Shown: one piece after another, positions 1 through 5,112 of the stretch
How positions within the stretch are numbered: the first letter of the stretch is position 1
Layout: each line of letters opens with the position of its first letter
Assembly (NCBI GenBank): GCA_003242315.1
Contig: QGUY01000279.1
Span: forward strand, 1-5,112
From: Bacteroidota bacterium
GTDB taxonomy: Bacteria > Bacteroidota > Bacteroidia > Cytophagales > Cyclobacteriaceae
Reading direction: 5' to 3'
Length of the DNA: 5,112 nt
Notes under the pieces: generated by a model
Database searches by the model: none
Told to the model about the DNA's origin: nothing
The model's input: only the letters and a program-made list of their open reading frames with translations
Position numbers and translations under genes: made by a program

Positions 1-14
1 TCTTAAAGCCCGTT

Positions 15-737
15 TTAAGGATAAAATGGAACGGGCACGACTTTAGTCTTGCCCATCGTACGGAATAATGCAAACGGCGTGTTCAGGACAATACTGATGT
101 CGCGGGGATTACGCACATATTCGCCAGCATTGCTGAGCGTGATAGGTCGTGTACTTTCTCTAAACCCGCCGCGCATACCTCCTATCGTCAGGTAGACGAT
201 GCCCAGCATGCAAATCACGCCACCGCCATAGTAAGACAACGGACGCTGCACCTGCGGACCAGAGTAATCAAGGCGCTTATACGCCATTACCATAATGACA
301 ACGAGCGCCACGAAGAACAATGTGGCATACCAGTAATCGAACAGGAAGCGGACGAACAATGATCCAAGATTTGTTTCGTGCTCAAACTGCCTGAAAATGT
401 CAGCGGTCGTGCGACGAAGCGTAAAGCGATAGTAGATGATGTCCGCCACGTTCATTGCAAGTGCAATGCCGTTCGTGACGAGAAACCAAATCCCCAATCC
501 CTTTTTAAAGCCAGCGTTGAACCGATAGTTCAACGGAATAATGAGTAGCAGGATGAATAACGCGTTCGTGTACAGAATCGCCGAGAGGTCGAACTTCAGT
601 CCGCCCAGCATCAGGTACAGCAGGTTTCCGGTAGTCATGTCCGGAAAGAAGGAGGTGTTGTACAGGTAGAAGCCAATTCTGCACAGGCTGTACAAGGCCA
701 TCATCAGCAGCAAGCTGAGCAGAAGGTGGCGGTACAC
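15..737 (-). CDS. LTA synthase/sulfatase-family protein, membrane half only (prematurely stopped)
   Basis: The 240 residues match the N-terminal membrane part of Bacteroidota LTA synthase-like proteins, which normally have about five transmembrane helices followed by a periplasmic sulfatase-fold domain that moves phosphoglycerol-type or phosphoethanolamine-type groups. Hydrophobic segments lie at about residues 4-26, 38-70 (probably two), 82-103, 136-153 and 172-187. The family-like stretch MRGGFRESTRPIT (188-200) and the LNTPF motif (218-222), which usually lead into the catalytic domain, are present. The frame then hits TAA at 15-17 and a second in-frame TAA at 3-5, so no catalytic domain is encoded in this frame. 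Family members usually exceed 600 residues. One extra base before the stop would reopen a frame to the window edge, so a frameshift or sequencing error is possible. The listed start is GTG, but protein-like sequence continues upstream to about 782 without an ATG. The family is fairly secure; whether the gene works is not. Confidence 0.75.
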   Translation of the reverse strand: MYRHLLLSLLLMMALYSLCRIGFYLYNTSFFPDMTTGNLLYLMLGGLKFDLSAILYTNALFILLLIIPLNYRFNAGFKKGLGIWFLVTNGIALAMNVADIIYYRFTLRRTTADIFRQFEHETNLGSLFVRFLFDYWYATLFFVALVVIMVMAYKRLDYSGPQVQRPLSYYGGGVICMLGIVYLTIGGMRGGFRESTRPITLSNAGEYVRNPRDISIVLNTPFALFRTMGKTKVVPVPFYP

Positions 738-804
738 ATTAGCACGCCAGGCGAGATTGGGGAGGTATTTAGAAGGTTTTATCGTTTATGCACGTTTGTG
801 CTCG

Positions 805-837
805 CAAAGATAGTGGACAGGGAGATATAGTGGCAGA
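805..837 (-). promoter_or_regulatory. Candidate Bacteroidota promoter for the LTA synthase-like gene
   Basis: On the minus strand, TATCTTTG (805-812) fits the Bacteroidota -7 consensus TAnnTTTG exactly. A TCTG (834-837), one mismatch from the -33 TTTG, lies 21 bases upstream. Transcription would start near 798, which places the leader just ahead of the uncertain start region of the downstream gene. A small stem, GCAC/GTGC (790-793 with 798-801), sits at the predicted transcript start. The promoter lies in the 112-bp gap after the esterase stop, so the LTA synthase-like gene may be transcribed separately from the esterase. Confidence 0.5.
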
Positions 838-849
838 GACATCTGGGTA

Positions 850-1746
850 CTACGGCTGATGAAATCCCTCGGATACAAACGCGAGCACGTCGGGCAAGGC
901 GGAGCGCCAATATGACCACGTATGGCCGCCGTTGCGGATGCGGAATTCGTGGGGGATTTCTTTTTTACGCATGGCAATATGAACGAGTGAATTGCCTTCG
1001 TACAGGAAGTCATCGTCGCCGCAGTCGATATACCAGCGTACGGCTTTCTTTTGATCGTCAGGCATTGCGTTGATCAATTCAAGGACGCTGTGGCGTTTGT
1101 ACCAGGCCTCCAACTGAGTGTCGTTGGCTTTCATGTTGAAGCGTTCCGCATAGCGCTTGGTGTCGTCCAACGTTAGTGGTCCGGTAGCAGCACTCAATGG
1201 ACATGCGGCAGAGAACAGGTCGGGACGGTGCAGCGCGAAGTAAAAACTTCCTCCTCCTCCCATTGAAAGTCCGGCGACGGCGCGATAACGCTTCTCCGGT
1301 TTTATCCGCCATGCTTTTTCGATGTAGGGCATGAACTCTTCAAAAAAGAAGTCTTCATAACGCCACGATCCATCGGGTGTGTTTGAATATCCGCGGACTC
1401 CTGTGTTGGCGTCAGGCATTACGATGATCATAGGAGTTGCCTTTCCTTCCGCGATAGCCTTGTCGGCAATATGTTGTACCTCGCCAAATTGTACCCAACC
1501 GGTCTGATCATCGCCACCACCGTGGAGCAGGTATAGAACCGGGTAGCTTCTCTTTGACAAAAAGTAACCCGGGGGCAGATATATGGCGTACTTACGTTCG
1601 CCGTTCAGAATCTTACTCTTCATTGTCTCGCTGTCGTAAACTCTGCTTTCTCCTGAGGGGGTAGCTTCATATGTACTTACGGTCCCCTGGGAGAGCGCTG
1701 AAAGGACGGGACAAAGCAGCAAGAGCAATAGTACAATTCGCTTCAT
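850..1746 (-). CDS. Secreted alpha/beta-hydrolase esterase (Esterase D/CE1-like)
   Basis: This 298-residue protein is a full-length member of the PF00756 esterase family, which contains acetyl-xylan and feruloyl esterases, enterochelin esterase-like enzymes and S-formylglutathione hydrolases. A signal peptide is clear: MKR, a leucine run to about residue 11, and likely cleavage near ALS|Q (19/20), so the enzyme acts in the periplasm or outside. The oxyanion-region motif LLHGGG is at 73-78. The nucleophile is Ser161 in GLSMGG, the likely acid is Asp246 in the DCGDDDFL stretch, and the likely base is His275 in NGGHTW. The start is an ATG directly followed by the signal peptide, with no competing start. 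It lies 90 bp downstream of the GH130 lipoprotein on the same strand, so the pair may be cotranscribed and remove ester groups from the same glycan; this is inference. A weak promoter-like pair (CCAAC 1793-1797, 19-base spacer, minus-strand TAACATTC at 1766-1773) could also drive it. The true substrate cannot be read from sequence. Confidence 0.9.
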   Translation of the reverse strand: MKRIVLLLLLLCPVLSALSQGTVSTYEATPSGESRVYDSETMKSKILNGERKYAIYLPPGYFLSKRSYPVLYLLHGGGDDQTGWVQFGEVQHIADKAIAEGKATPMIIVMPDANTGVRGYSNTPDGSWRYEDFFFEEFMPYIEKAWRIKPEKRYRAVAGLSMGGGGSFYFALHRPDLFSAACPLSAATGPLTLDDTKRYAERFNMKANDTQLEAWYKRHSVLELINAMPDDQKKAVRWYIDCGDDDFLYEGNSLVHIAMRKKEIPHEFRIRNGGHTWSYWRSALPDVLAFVSEGFHQP

Positions 1747-1787
1747 AGTTCGAAAATTTTGAAGCGAATGTTACGAAGAAAACCGAT

Positions 1788-1803
1788 GGTAACCAACGTT
1801 ACC
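1788..1803. repeat. Perfect inverted repeat between GH130 and esterase genes
   Basis: GGTAAC and GTTACC form a perfect 6-bp inverted repeat with a 4-base loop (CAAC). It lies 34 bp past the GH130 stop and 41 bp before the esterase start. Read on the minus strand it is followed by the T-rich stretch GGTTTTCTTCG, so it could be a weak attenuator or terminator. It also covers the -33 position of a weak promoter-like sequence for the esterase, so it could instead be an operator. The sequence does not decide between these. Confidence 0.4.
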
Positions 1804-1836
1804 TTTGCAGGTGGGAATTGAAATTGACGGGATACT

Positions 1837-2970
1837 TCAGCTTCCGGAATAGGTGGCTACCGCAATCTTGGAGTCGGCTGTACCGTAATAGAGAAACCAC
1901 TTATCCTTGAAAAACACCAGCCCTTCCAGGAAGCACACGTTATTTACCTGTCCGGTGATCTCATAGGGCTGTGTCGGACGGAAGAAATATTCATCTGTGC
2001 GATCAAGGACACGTGTGGGGTCATTGAGGTCCAAAAGTACCTGACCGGCCGTATAAGTTCCGGCGGGCAGTTCAGGGTCACCATTCTCAGGATGATTGCG
2101 GGCATTGTAAAGAAGGAGGATGCCCTTATCTGTGATCATGGCGGGCGGTCCGGGCTCGACAAGGTCGCTGTCGAACATTCCCTCTCGCGGGGAAATTATG
2201 GGAAGAAAATCTTTGCCATCTTCAGTTACCAGTGGCGTCCAGTCGATCAGATTATCCGACGTTGCAGCAAAAATGTGCGTGTCGCCGAAGTACATCCAGT
2301 ACTTTCCGTCAATGCGCGCAGCCACAAGCCTTTCGTTCTCCAGACGTGTGACGATCGATCCCGACTTGGTCCACTTATTCACGAATTTTCCCTTGTGCGC
2401 ATTGCGAAATACTGTGCCGTGTTTTTTCCAGGAGATGAGGTCCTGCGAAGAGGCGATCAGCAAGCGCGCATACTCACCGTCATACGCGGTATACGTCATG
2501 TAATACGTTCCGTTGCCGTCTTCGACAATGCGGGGATCTTCACATCCACCCTCCCACTCATAATTTATGTATGCATCCTCGCGCGGAAAGAGAACGGGTT
2601 CGGAACGCCTGACGAAATGCAGGCCGTCCGTGCTCTCGGCGAGGCCAATACGCGACGTGCCGGCGTGCCGTCCCACAGTATCCTCCGCGCGATAGAGCAG
2701 AAACACCTTGCCGTCTTTTACGACAGCGGCGGGATTAAACACATCTTTCTTCTCCCAGTGGACGACGCTGCCGCGTACGGGGCAGACAAAACGCGAAGTA
2801 TCGAGGGGGCCAAGAATAGGATTGACTTCGTCGGCCTTCGTAAAGGGGACCATGGTCCAGTCCGGTATGCGCGGTTCACGGTTACAGGCGCACAGAAGGA
2901 CAACGCAAAAGGCAAGTTGCAGAACCCGGGAAAAATGTTGTACCGGGCTATCAGGTATACACTCTCTCAT
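1837..2970 (-). CDS. GH130 beta-mannoside-active enzyme, predicted lipoprotein
   Basis: The 377-residue protein has the five-bladed beta-propeller signature of glycoside hydrolase family 130. This family holds beta-mannoside phosphorylases and, in Bacteroidota, extracytoplasmic beta-1,2-mannosidases. Visible family motifs are DVFNPAAV (76-83), IGLAESTDG (108-116), GCEDPRI (142-148, where Asp145 fits the family's catalytic Asp), YYMTYTAYDG (156-165), TKSGSI (201-206), YWMYFGD (224-230), VEPGPPA (271-277) and ITGQVNNVCFLEGLVFF (338-354). The N-terminus carries a hydrophobic stretch (residues 17-28) and a lipobox LCAC, with Cys29 the likely lipidated residue, so the enzyme should be anchored in a membrane outside the cytoplasm. 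Because phosphate-dependent phosphorylases are mostly cytoplasmic, export favours a hydrolase, probably on beta-mannosides; this is inference. The n-region before the hydrophobic core is long (about 16 residues) with few positive charges. The start ATG follows a good -7 box at 3005-3012. A long open frame on the opposite strand is only its shadow. Confidence 0.9.
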   Translation of the reverse strand: MRECIPDSPVQHFSRVLQLAFCVVLLCACNREPRIPDWTMVPFTKADEVNPILGPLDTSRFVCPVRGSVVHWEKKDVFNPAAVVKDGKVFLLYRAEDTVGRHAGTSRIGLAESTDGLHFVRRSEPVLFPREDAYINYEWEGGCEDPRIVEDGNGTYYMTYTAYDGEYARLLIASSQDLISWKKHGTVFRNAHKGKFVNKWTKSGSIVTRLENERLVAARIDGKYWMYFGDTHIFAATSDNLIDWTPLVTEDGKDFLPIISPREGMFDSDLVEPGPPAMITDKGILLLYNARNHPENGDPELPAGTYTAGQVLLDLNDPTRVLDRTDEYFFRPTQPYEITGQVNNVCFLEGLVFFKDKWFLYYGTADSKIAVATYSGS

Positions 2971-3004
2971 GAAAGTACGCCAGCCACAGTTCTGGTAGAA
3001 ACCT

Positions 3005-3012
3005 CAAAGCTA
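3005..3012 (-). promoter_or_regulatory. Candidate -7 promoter box for the GH130 gene
   Basis: The minus strand reads TAGCTTTG here, an exact match to the Bacteroidota -7 consensus TAnnTTTG. It predicts a start of transcription near 2998 and a leader of about 28 bases before the GH130 ATG. No TTTG is found at the expected -33 distance; the nearest T-run (TTTCCC) is only about 12 bases upstream. Transcription may therefore depend on an activator. Confidence 0.45.
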
Positions 3013-3030
3013 GCGATTTACAGGGAAACT

Positions 3031-3068
3031 CGCCCGAACGGCGGGCGCAACAGCGACGGGCGGCCGTC
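3031..3068. repeat. Two adjacent GC-rich hairpins upstream of the GH130 promoter
   Basis: CGCCCG (3031-3036) pairs with CGGGCG (3042-3047) across a 5-base loop. GACGG (3055-3059) pairs with CCGTC (3064-3068) across a 4-base loop. Both stems are perfect and only 7 bases apart, in a GC-rich patch next to AT-richer DNA. They sit 19 to 56 bp upstream of the GH130 -7 box. On the minus strand the second-transcribed stem is followed by AGTTTCCC, a poor U-tract, so termination of an upstream minus-strand transcript is possible but weak. Regulator binding is an alternative. Confidence 0.4.
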
Positions 3069-3126
3069 CAACGCACTAAAGTAAGGTTCGAAGGTGTCGT
3101 CGGTCGGCAAACGGCATTGTGTTATC

Positions 3127-3210
3127 TTAATAGAGTCCCGCTTCCATGGCGCGAATCCAAAGGAGGCCTATGGCAACAATTAGTATGATTAAGAAAGCCC
3201 TGAAATTCAT
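3127..3210 (-). CDS. Possible 27-residue single-pass membrane protein
   Basis: This short frame runs from ATG (3208-3210) to TAA (3127-3129), with an in-frame stop 7 codons upstream of the ATG, so its limits are well defined. The peptide begins MNFR, continues with a hydrophobic stretch FLIILIVAIGLLW (6-18), and ends with IRAMEAGLY. A positive residue before one hydrophobic span and a short polar tail is the usual pattern of bacterial mini membrane proteins. I do not recognise the family, and it does not resemble KdpF or CydX. No Shine-Dalgarno site or good -7 box is seen upstream, though lack of Shine-Dalgarno sites is normal in Bacteroidota. A short frame of this kind could arise by chance, and a plus-strand mini-frame overlaps it. 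It lies 157 bp upstream of the GH130 start, with two hairpins between them. Confidence 0.3.
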   Translation of the reverse strand: MNFRAFLIILIVAIGLLWIRAMEAGLY

Positions 3211-3436
3211 ATCTCTCAGTTTTTCCGCTTAATGAACGCCTTCGCAACTTGTAACCCGGCGTACTGGGATTATTCATTGAAATACCTGTATTGAGCCAAA
3301 AAGCCAAAATCATACCGATTTCATCCGTTTGCCACACGCCTCCGGCCGCCCAATAAATGGCAAGACCTCGGTTATTATTGTGGATTAGCTTCCCTTCCTT
3401 CAATTGTTATATTGCGGTAAACAGCCACGGCCAGTT
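3211..3436. other. Divergent intergenic region, no confident gene
   Basis: This AT-richer stretch separates the minus-strand genes from the plus-strand aminotransferase and should hold the aminotransferase promoter. The closest -7 match on the plus strand is TATTATTG, inside GTTATTATTGTGG (3371-3383), one mismatch from TAnnTTTG and with no TTTG at the -33 distance. A perfect 8-bp tandem duplication, AGCCAAAA twice, lies at 3294-3309. The minus-strand open frame covering this region has no family-like features and a poor start. I see no RNA gene. Confidence 0.5.
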
Positions 3437-4555
3437 ATGACTACGTTTCCTGAACTCCACACAAGCAAAAGAATTCTCATGGGTCCCGGCCCGAGTGATG
3501 CACATCCGAAGGTGTTGCTGGCTATGGCCACGCCACTCATCGGTCACCTCGACCCGGAGTTTCTTCGCATCATGGATGAGGTTAAGGAAATGGTGCGACT
3601 CACGCTGCAAACAAAAAATGAACTGACCTTTGTTGTCTCCGCACCCGGAAGTGCGGGCATGGAAACGTGTTTGGTGAATCTGCTGGAGCCTGGCGATGAA
3701 GCGGTCATCTGTGTGCACGGCGTGTTCGGAAACCGCATGGCCGATATCGCCGGCCGATGCGGGGCGAATGTAATTCGAGTGGAGGCGCCGTGGGGCAAGC
3801 CGATCGATCCGGCCGCGCTGGAAGAAGCGTTGTCCGGCAGACGACCCAAGCTTGTCGCAATCGTGCATGCTGAAACTTCAACGGGTGTACTCCAACCGCT
3901 TGAACGCATCAGTGAAATTACCCATCGCGCCGGTGCGTTGCTCGTCGTAGATGCTGTTACATCCTGGTGCGGCGCACCGGTGAAGGTAGATGAATGGGAA
4001 ATTGATGCATTGTATTCAGGGTCTCAAAAATGCTTGAGCGCACCGCCGGGGCTGTCACCCGTGACGTTTAGCCCCAGAGCTGTCAAAGCGCTGGACGAAC
4101 GCAAGACGAAAGTGCAAAGCTGGTTCCTCGACCTCACGCAGGTGCGGCACTATTGGTCGGGCTCAAAGCGTGCGTATCATCATACGGCACCGGTGTCGTC
4201 TGTATTAGCGATGCATGAAGCGTTGCGGTTGGTGTTGGAAGAGGGATTGGAAAATCGCTTCAGGCGACATCGTGAAAATCATGAATTACTTCGCGCAGGA
4301 CTTGAACCTCTGGGTTTTGAATTTATCGTTGAACCTCAATATCGTCTTCCCATGCTGAATGCTGTCAAGCTTCCCGCTGGCGTCGATGATGCAGAATACC
4401 GCAAGCGCCTTCTCGATGAATTCAATATTGAAGTTGGAGGCGGTTTGGGTGATTTCGCAGGAAAGATCTGGCGCATCGGACTGATGGGGAATAGTAGCAG
4501 TGCGAATCATGTGAATATGTTGTTAGACGCGTTGAGGACGATGATTAATAAATGA
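3437..4555 (+). CDS. Alanine-glyoxylate / serine-pyruvate class V aminotransferase
   Basis: This 372-residue PLP enzyme belongs to the class V aminotransferases and closely resembles eukaryotic AGXT. Such enzymes move an amino group from alanine or serine to glyoxylate or pyruvate, or act as serine-glyoxylate transaminases, in the cytoplasm. Key features, numbered from the ATG, are LMGPGPS (14-20), GHLDPEF (36-42), the SAPGSAGME cofactor loop (68-76), Asp172 in VVDAVTS (PLP ring nitrogen), Lys198 in SGSQKCLSAPPG (Schiff base), YHHTAPVS (247-254), EGLENRFRRHRE (269-280), and Arg346 in WRIGLMG (substrate carboxylate). Length is normal and no key residue is missing. A TTG 33 bases upstream would add 11 residues, but the ATG gives the usual short lead before the GPGPS motif. 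It is transcribed away from the GH130/esterase genes and converges on the TonB receptor gene. The exact amino donor cannot be told, so no symbol is given. Confidence 0.93.
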   Translation: MTTFPELHTSKRILMGPGPSDAHPKVLLAMATPLIGHLDPEFLRIMDEVKEMVRLTLQTKNELTFVVSAPGSAGMETCLVNLLEPGDEAVICVHGVFGNRMADIAGRCGANVIRVEAPWGKPIDPAALEEALSGRRPKLVAIVHAETSTGVLQPLERISEITHRAGALLVVDAVTSWCGAPVKVDEWEIDALYSGSQKCLSAPPGLSPVTFSPRAVKALDERKTKVQSWFLDLTQVRHYWSGSKRAYHHTAPVSSVLAMHEALRLVLEEGLENRFRRHRENHELLRAGLEPLGFEFIVEPQYRLPMLNAVKLPAGVDDAEYRKRLLDEFNIEVGGGLGDFAGKIWRIGLMGNSSSANHVNMLLDALRTMINK

Positions 4556-4560
4556 ATGCA

Positions 4561-4618
4561 GAAGCAGGTGCAGTTGCAGGCCGGTGTTTGCCACTATCTC
4601 TGCAACTGCCTCTGCCTC
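4561..4618. terminator. Probable bidirectional terminator between convergent genes
   Basis: The 19-base arm at 4561-4579 (GAAGCAGGTGCAGTTGCAG) pairs with the arm at 4600-4618 with only three mismatches. The inner ten bases, GCAGTTGCAG against CTGCAACTGC, are perfect, and the loop is 20 bases. It begins 5 bp after the aminotransferase stop, and its right arm ends on the first base of the receptor's stop codon, the expected place for a shared terminator of two converging genes. There is no long T-tract on either side, so it is not a classical intrinsic terminator. The arms are built from GCAGNN hexamers (four units from 4558). Confidence 0.55.
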
Positions 4619-5112
4619 TAAAGCGTCACGTTAACGCCCATAATCAGCTGTGCGAATCCACCGGGAAAGACGCCGGAGGCCGCGCGGTTAAGACGCGATG
4701 CCCTGTATATCTCGTTCGTGACATTCTTGCCGTTGATAAAGACGTTCAGTTTCGTCTTACCACCGATCAGGAAGTCATAATTGGCAAAGCAGTCCAGCGT
4801 ATAGAACGACTTCAACTTGCCAATTGCGCCGTCGCCGGATTCTGATTCAAAATTCATGAACTCCGCATACTGATCGCCGACATACGTACCGGTTACGCCC
4901 GCGGCAAATTTTCTGAAAGAATAGGAAATTCCTGCAGTCAGGTTTACGTTCGGCACGTAAGGCGCACGTGCATCTTCAACATATCCGTTTCCAAAACGCA
5001 CGAGGGCCTTGCTGATGTTGGCAAAGTCGGCTTCCGTGATTGTAGTTGCATCCAACAGCACTTCCTGCCCCTGATCGTTCCGTATGTACCTGTCTTTTAC
5101 ACACCTCTCAGA
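4618..5112 (-). CDS. TonB-dependent receptor, C-terminal part (5' end beyond window)
   Basis: The frame stays open to the right edge, giving the last 164 residues of a larger protein; a GTG at 5059-5061 is internal and not a real start. The sequence has the alternating pattern of outer-membrane beta strands, with segments such as VNLTAGISYSFRKFAAGVTG, TGTYVGDQYAEFMN, FYTLDCFANYDF and TKLNVFINGKNVTNEIY. NGKNVTNEIY is the typical NLxNxxY-like feature before the last strands, and the protein closes with PGGFAQLIMGVNVTL. TonB-dependent receptors import iron chelates, vitamin B12 or oligosaccharides through the outer membrane using TonB energy. The plug domain, and any SusC-specific extension, lie outside the window, so the ligand is unknown. 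The last residue is Leu, where a terminal aromatic is more usual. It converges on the aminotransferase gene and shares a terminator-like repeat with it. Confidence 0.85.
   Translation of the reverse strand, partial: SERCVKDRYIRNDQGQEVLLDATTITEADFANISKALVRFGNGYVEDARAPYVPNVNLTAGISYSFRKFAAGVTGTYVGDQYAEFMNFESESGDGAIGKLKSFYTLDCFANYDFLIGGKTKLNVFINGKNVTNEIYRASRLNRAASGVFPGGFAQLIMGVNVTL

Noticed and set aside
786..1312. Minus-strand alternative-frame ORFs overlapping the esterase gene.
   Set aside because: They share the strand but not the frame of a complete esterase with an intact catalytic triad, and their products are low-complexity or Arg/Ser-rich.
1754..1761. AAAATTTT palindrome just upstream of the esterase start.
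   Set aside because: The symmetry does not extend beyond the AT core, so it is likely chance in AT-rich leader DNA.
2092..3084. A 330-codon open frame on the plus strand.
   Set aside because: It lies opposite the GH130 gene, whose protein carries many family motifs; the plus-strand product has no recognisable domain or signal.
3122..3403. A 93-codon minus-strand frame starting at TTG in the divergent region.
   Set aside because: Composition is not protein-like, especially at the C-terminal end, there is no family resemblance, and the start is poor.
3404..3436. TTG at 3404 as the aminotransferase start.
   Set aside because: The ATG at 3437 gives the normal family N-terminus; the 11 added residues look untranslated.
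3407..3909. Two minus-strand open frames (3407-3868 and 3544-3909) inside the aminotransferase gene.
   Set aside because: They are antisense to a fully conserved aminotransferase and show no domain.
4552..4845. A plus-strand 97-codon frame after the aminotransferase stop.
   Set aside because: It runs through the inverted repeat and antisense to the TonB receptor; no family features.
1..5112. Search for CRISPR arrays, tRNA or rRNA genes, insertion sequences and phage genes.
   Set aside because: No regularly spaced repeats, cloverleaf-like segments, transposase motifs or integrase motifs were seen by eye on either strand.

Overview
The window looks like chromosomal DNA from a Bacteroidota bacterium, most likely a moderate-GC environmental lineage of the Cytophagales or Chitinophagales type; this placement is inferred. 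The evidence is a TonB-dependent receptor C-terminus, a Bacteroidota-type LTA synthase/sulfatase membrane domain, a GH130 enzyme made as a lipoprotein, a secreted CE1-like esterase, and promoter -7 boxes that fit the phylum consensus TAnnTTTG, with no clear Shine-Dalgarno sites ahead of the main genes.

Layout, left to right: (1) 15-737, minus strand: the membrane half of an LTA synthase-family protein. Its frame ends at a stop next to the window edge, before the catalytic sulfatase domain, and its start codon is also uncertain. (2) 738-849: a leader and candidate promoter for that gene. (3) 850-1746, minus: a secreted alpha/beta-hydrolase esterase. (4) 1747-1836: a gap with a perfect inverted repeat. 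(5) 1837-2970, minus: a GH130 beta-mannoside-active lipoprotein. (6) 2971-3436: a divergent intergenic region with a -7 box for the GH130 gene, two GC-rich hairpins, and a possible tiny membrane-protein gene at 3127-3210. (7) 3437-4555, plus: an alanine-glyoxylate/serine-pyruvate class V aminotransferase. (8) 4561-4618: a long imperfect inverted repeat between two convergent genes, probably a bidirectional terminator. (9) 4618-5112, minus: the C-terminal end of a TonB-dependent receptor that continues past the right edge.

The GH130 lipoprotein and the exported esterase are co-directional and 90 bp apart. Together they could act outside the cytoplasm on an acylated, mannose-containing glycan, but this is inferred from families and position. 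The aminotransferase is a housekeeping type of gene and is transcribed away from them. No CRISPR array, tRNA, rRNA, insertion sequence or phage gene was seen. I found no clear new multi-gene system. The points most worth a second look are the doubly disrupted LTA synthase-like gene, the possible 27-residue membrane protein, and the compact regulatory structures between genes.
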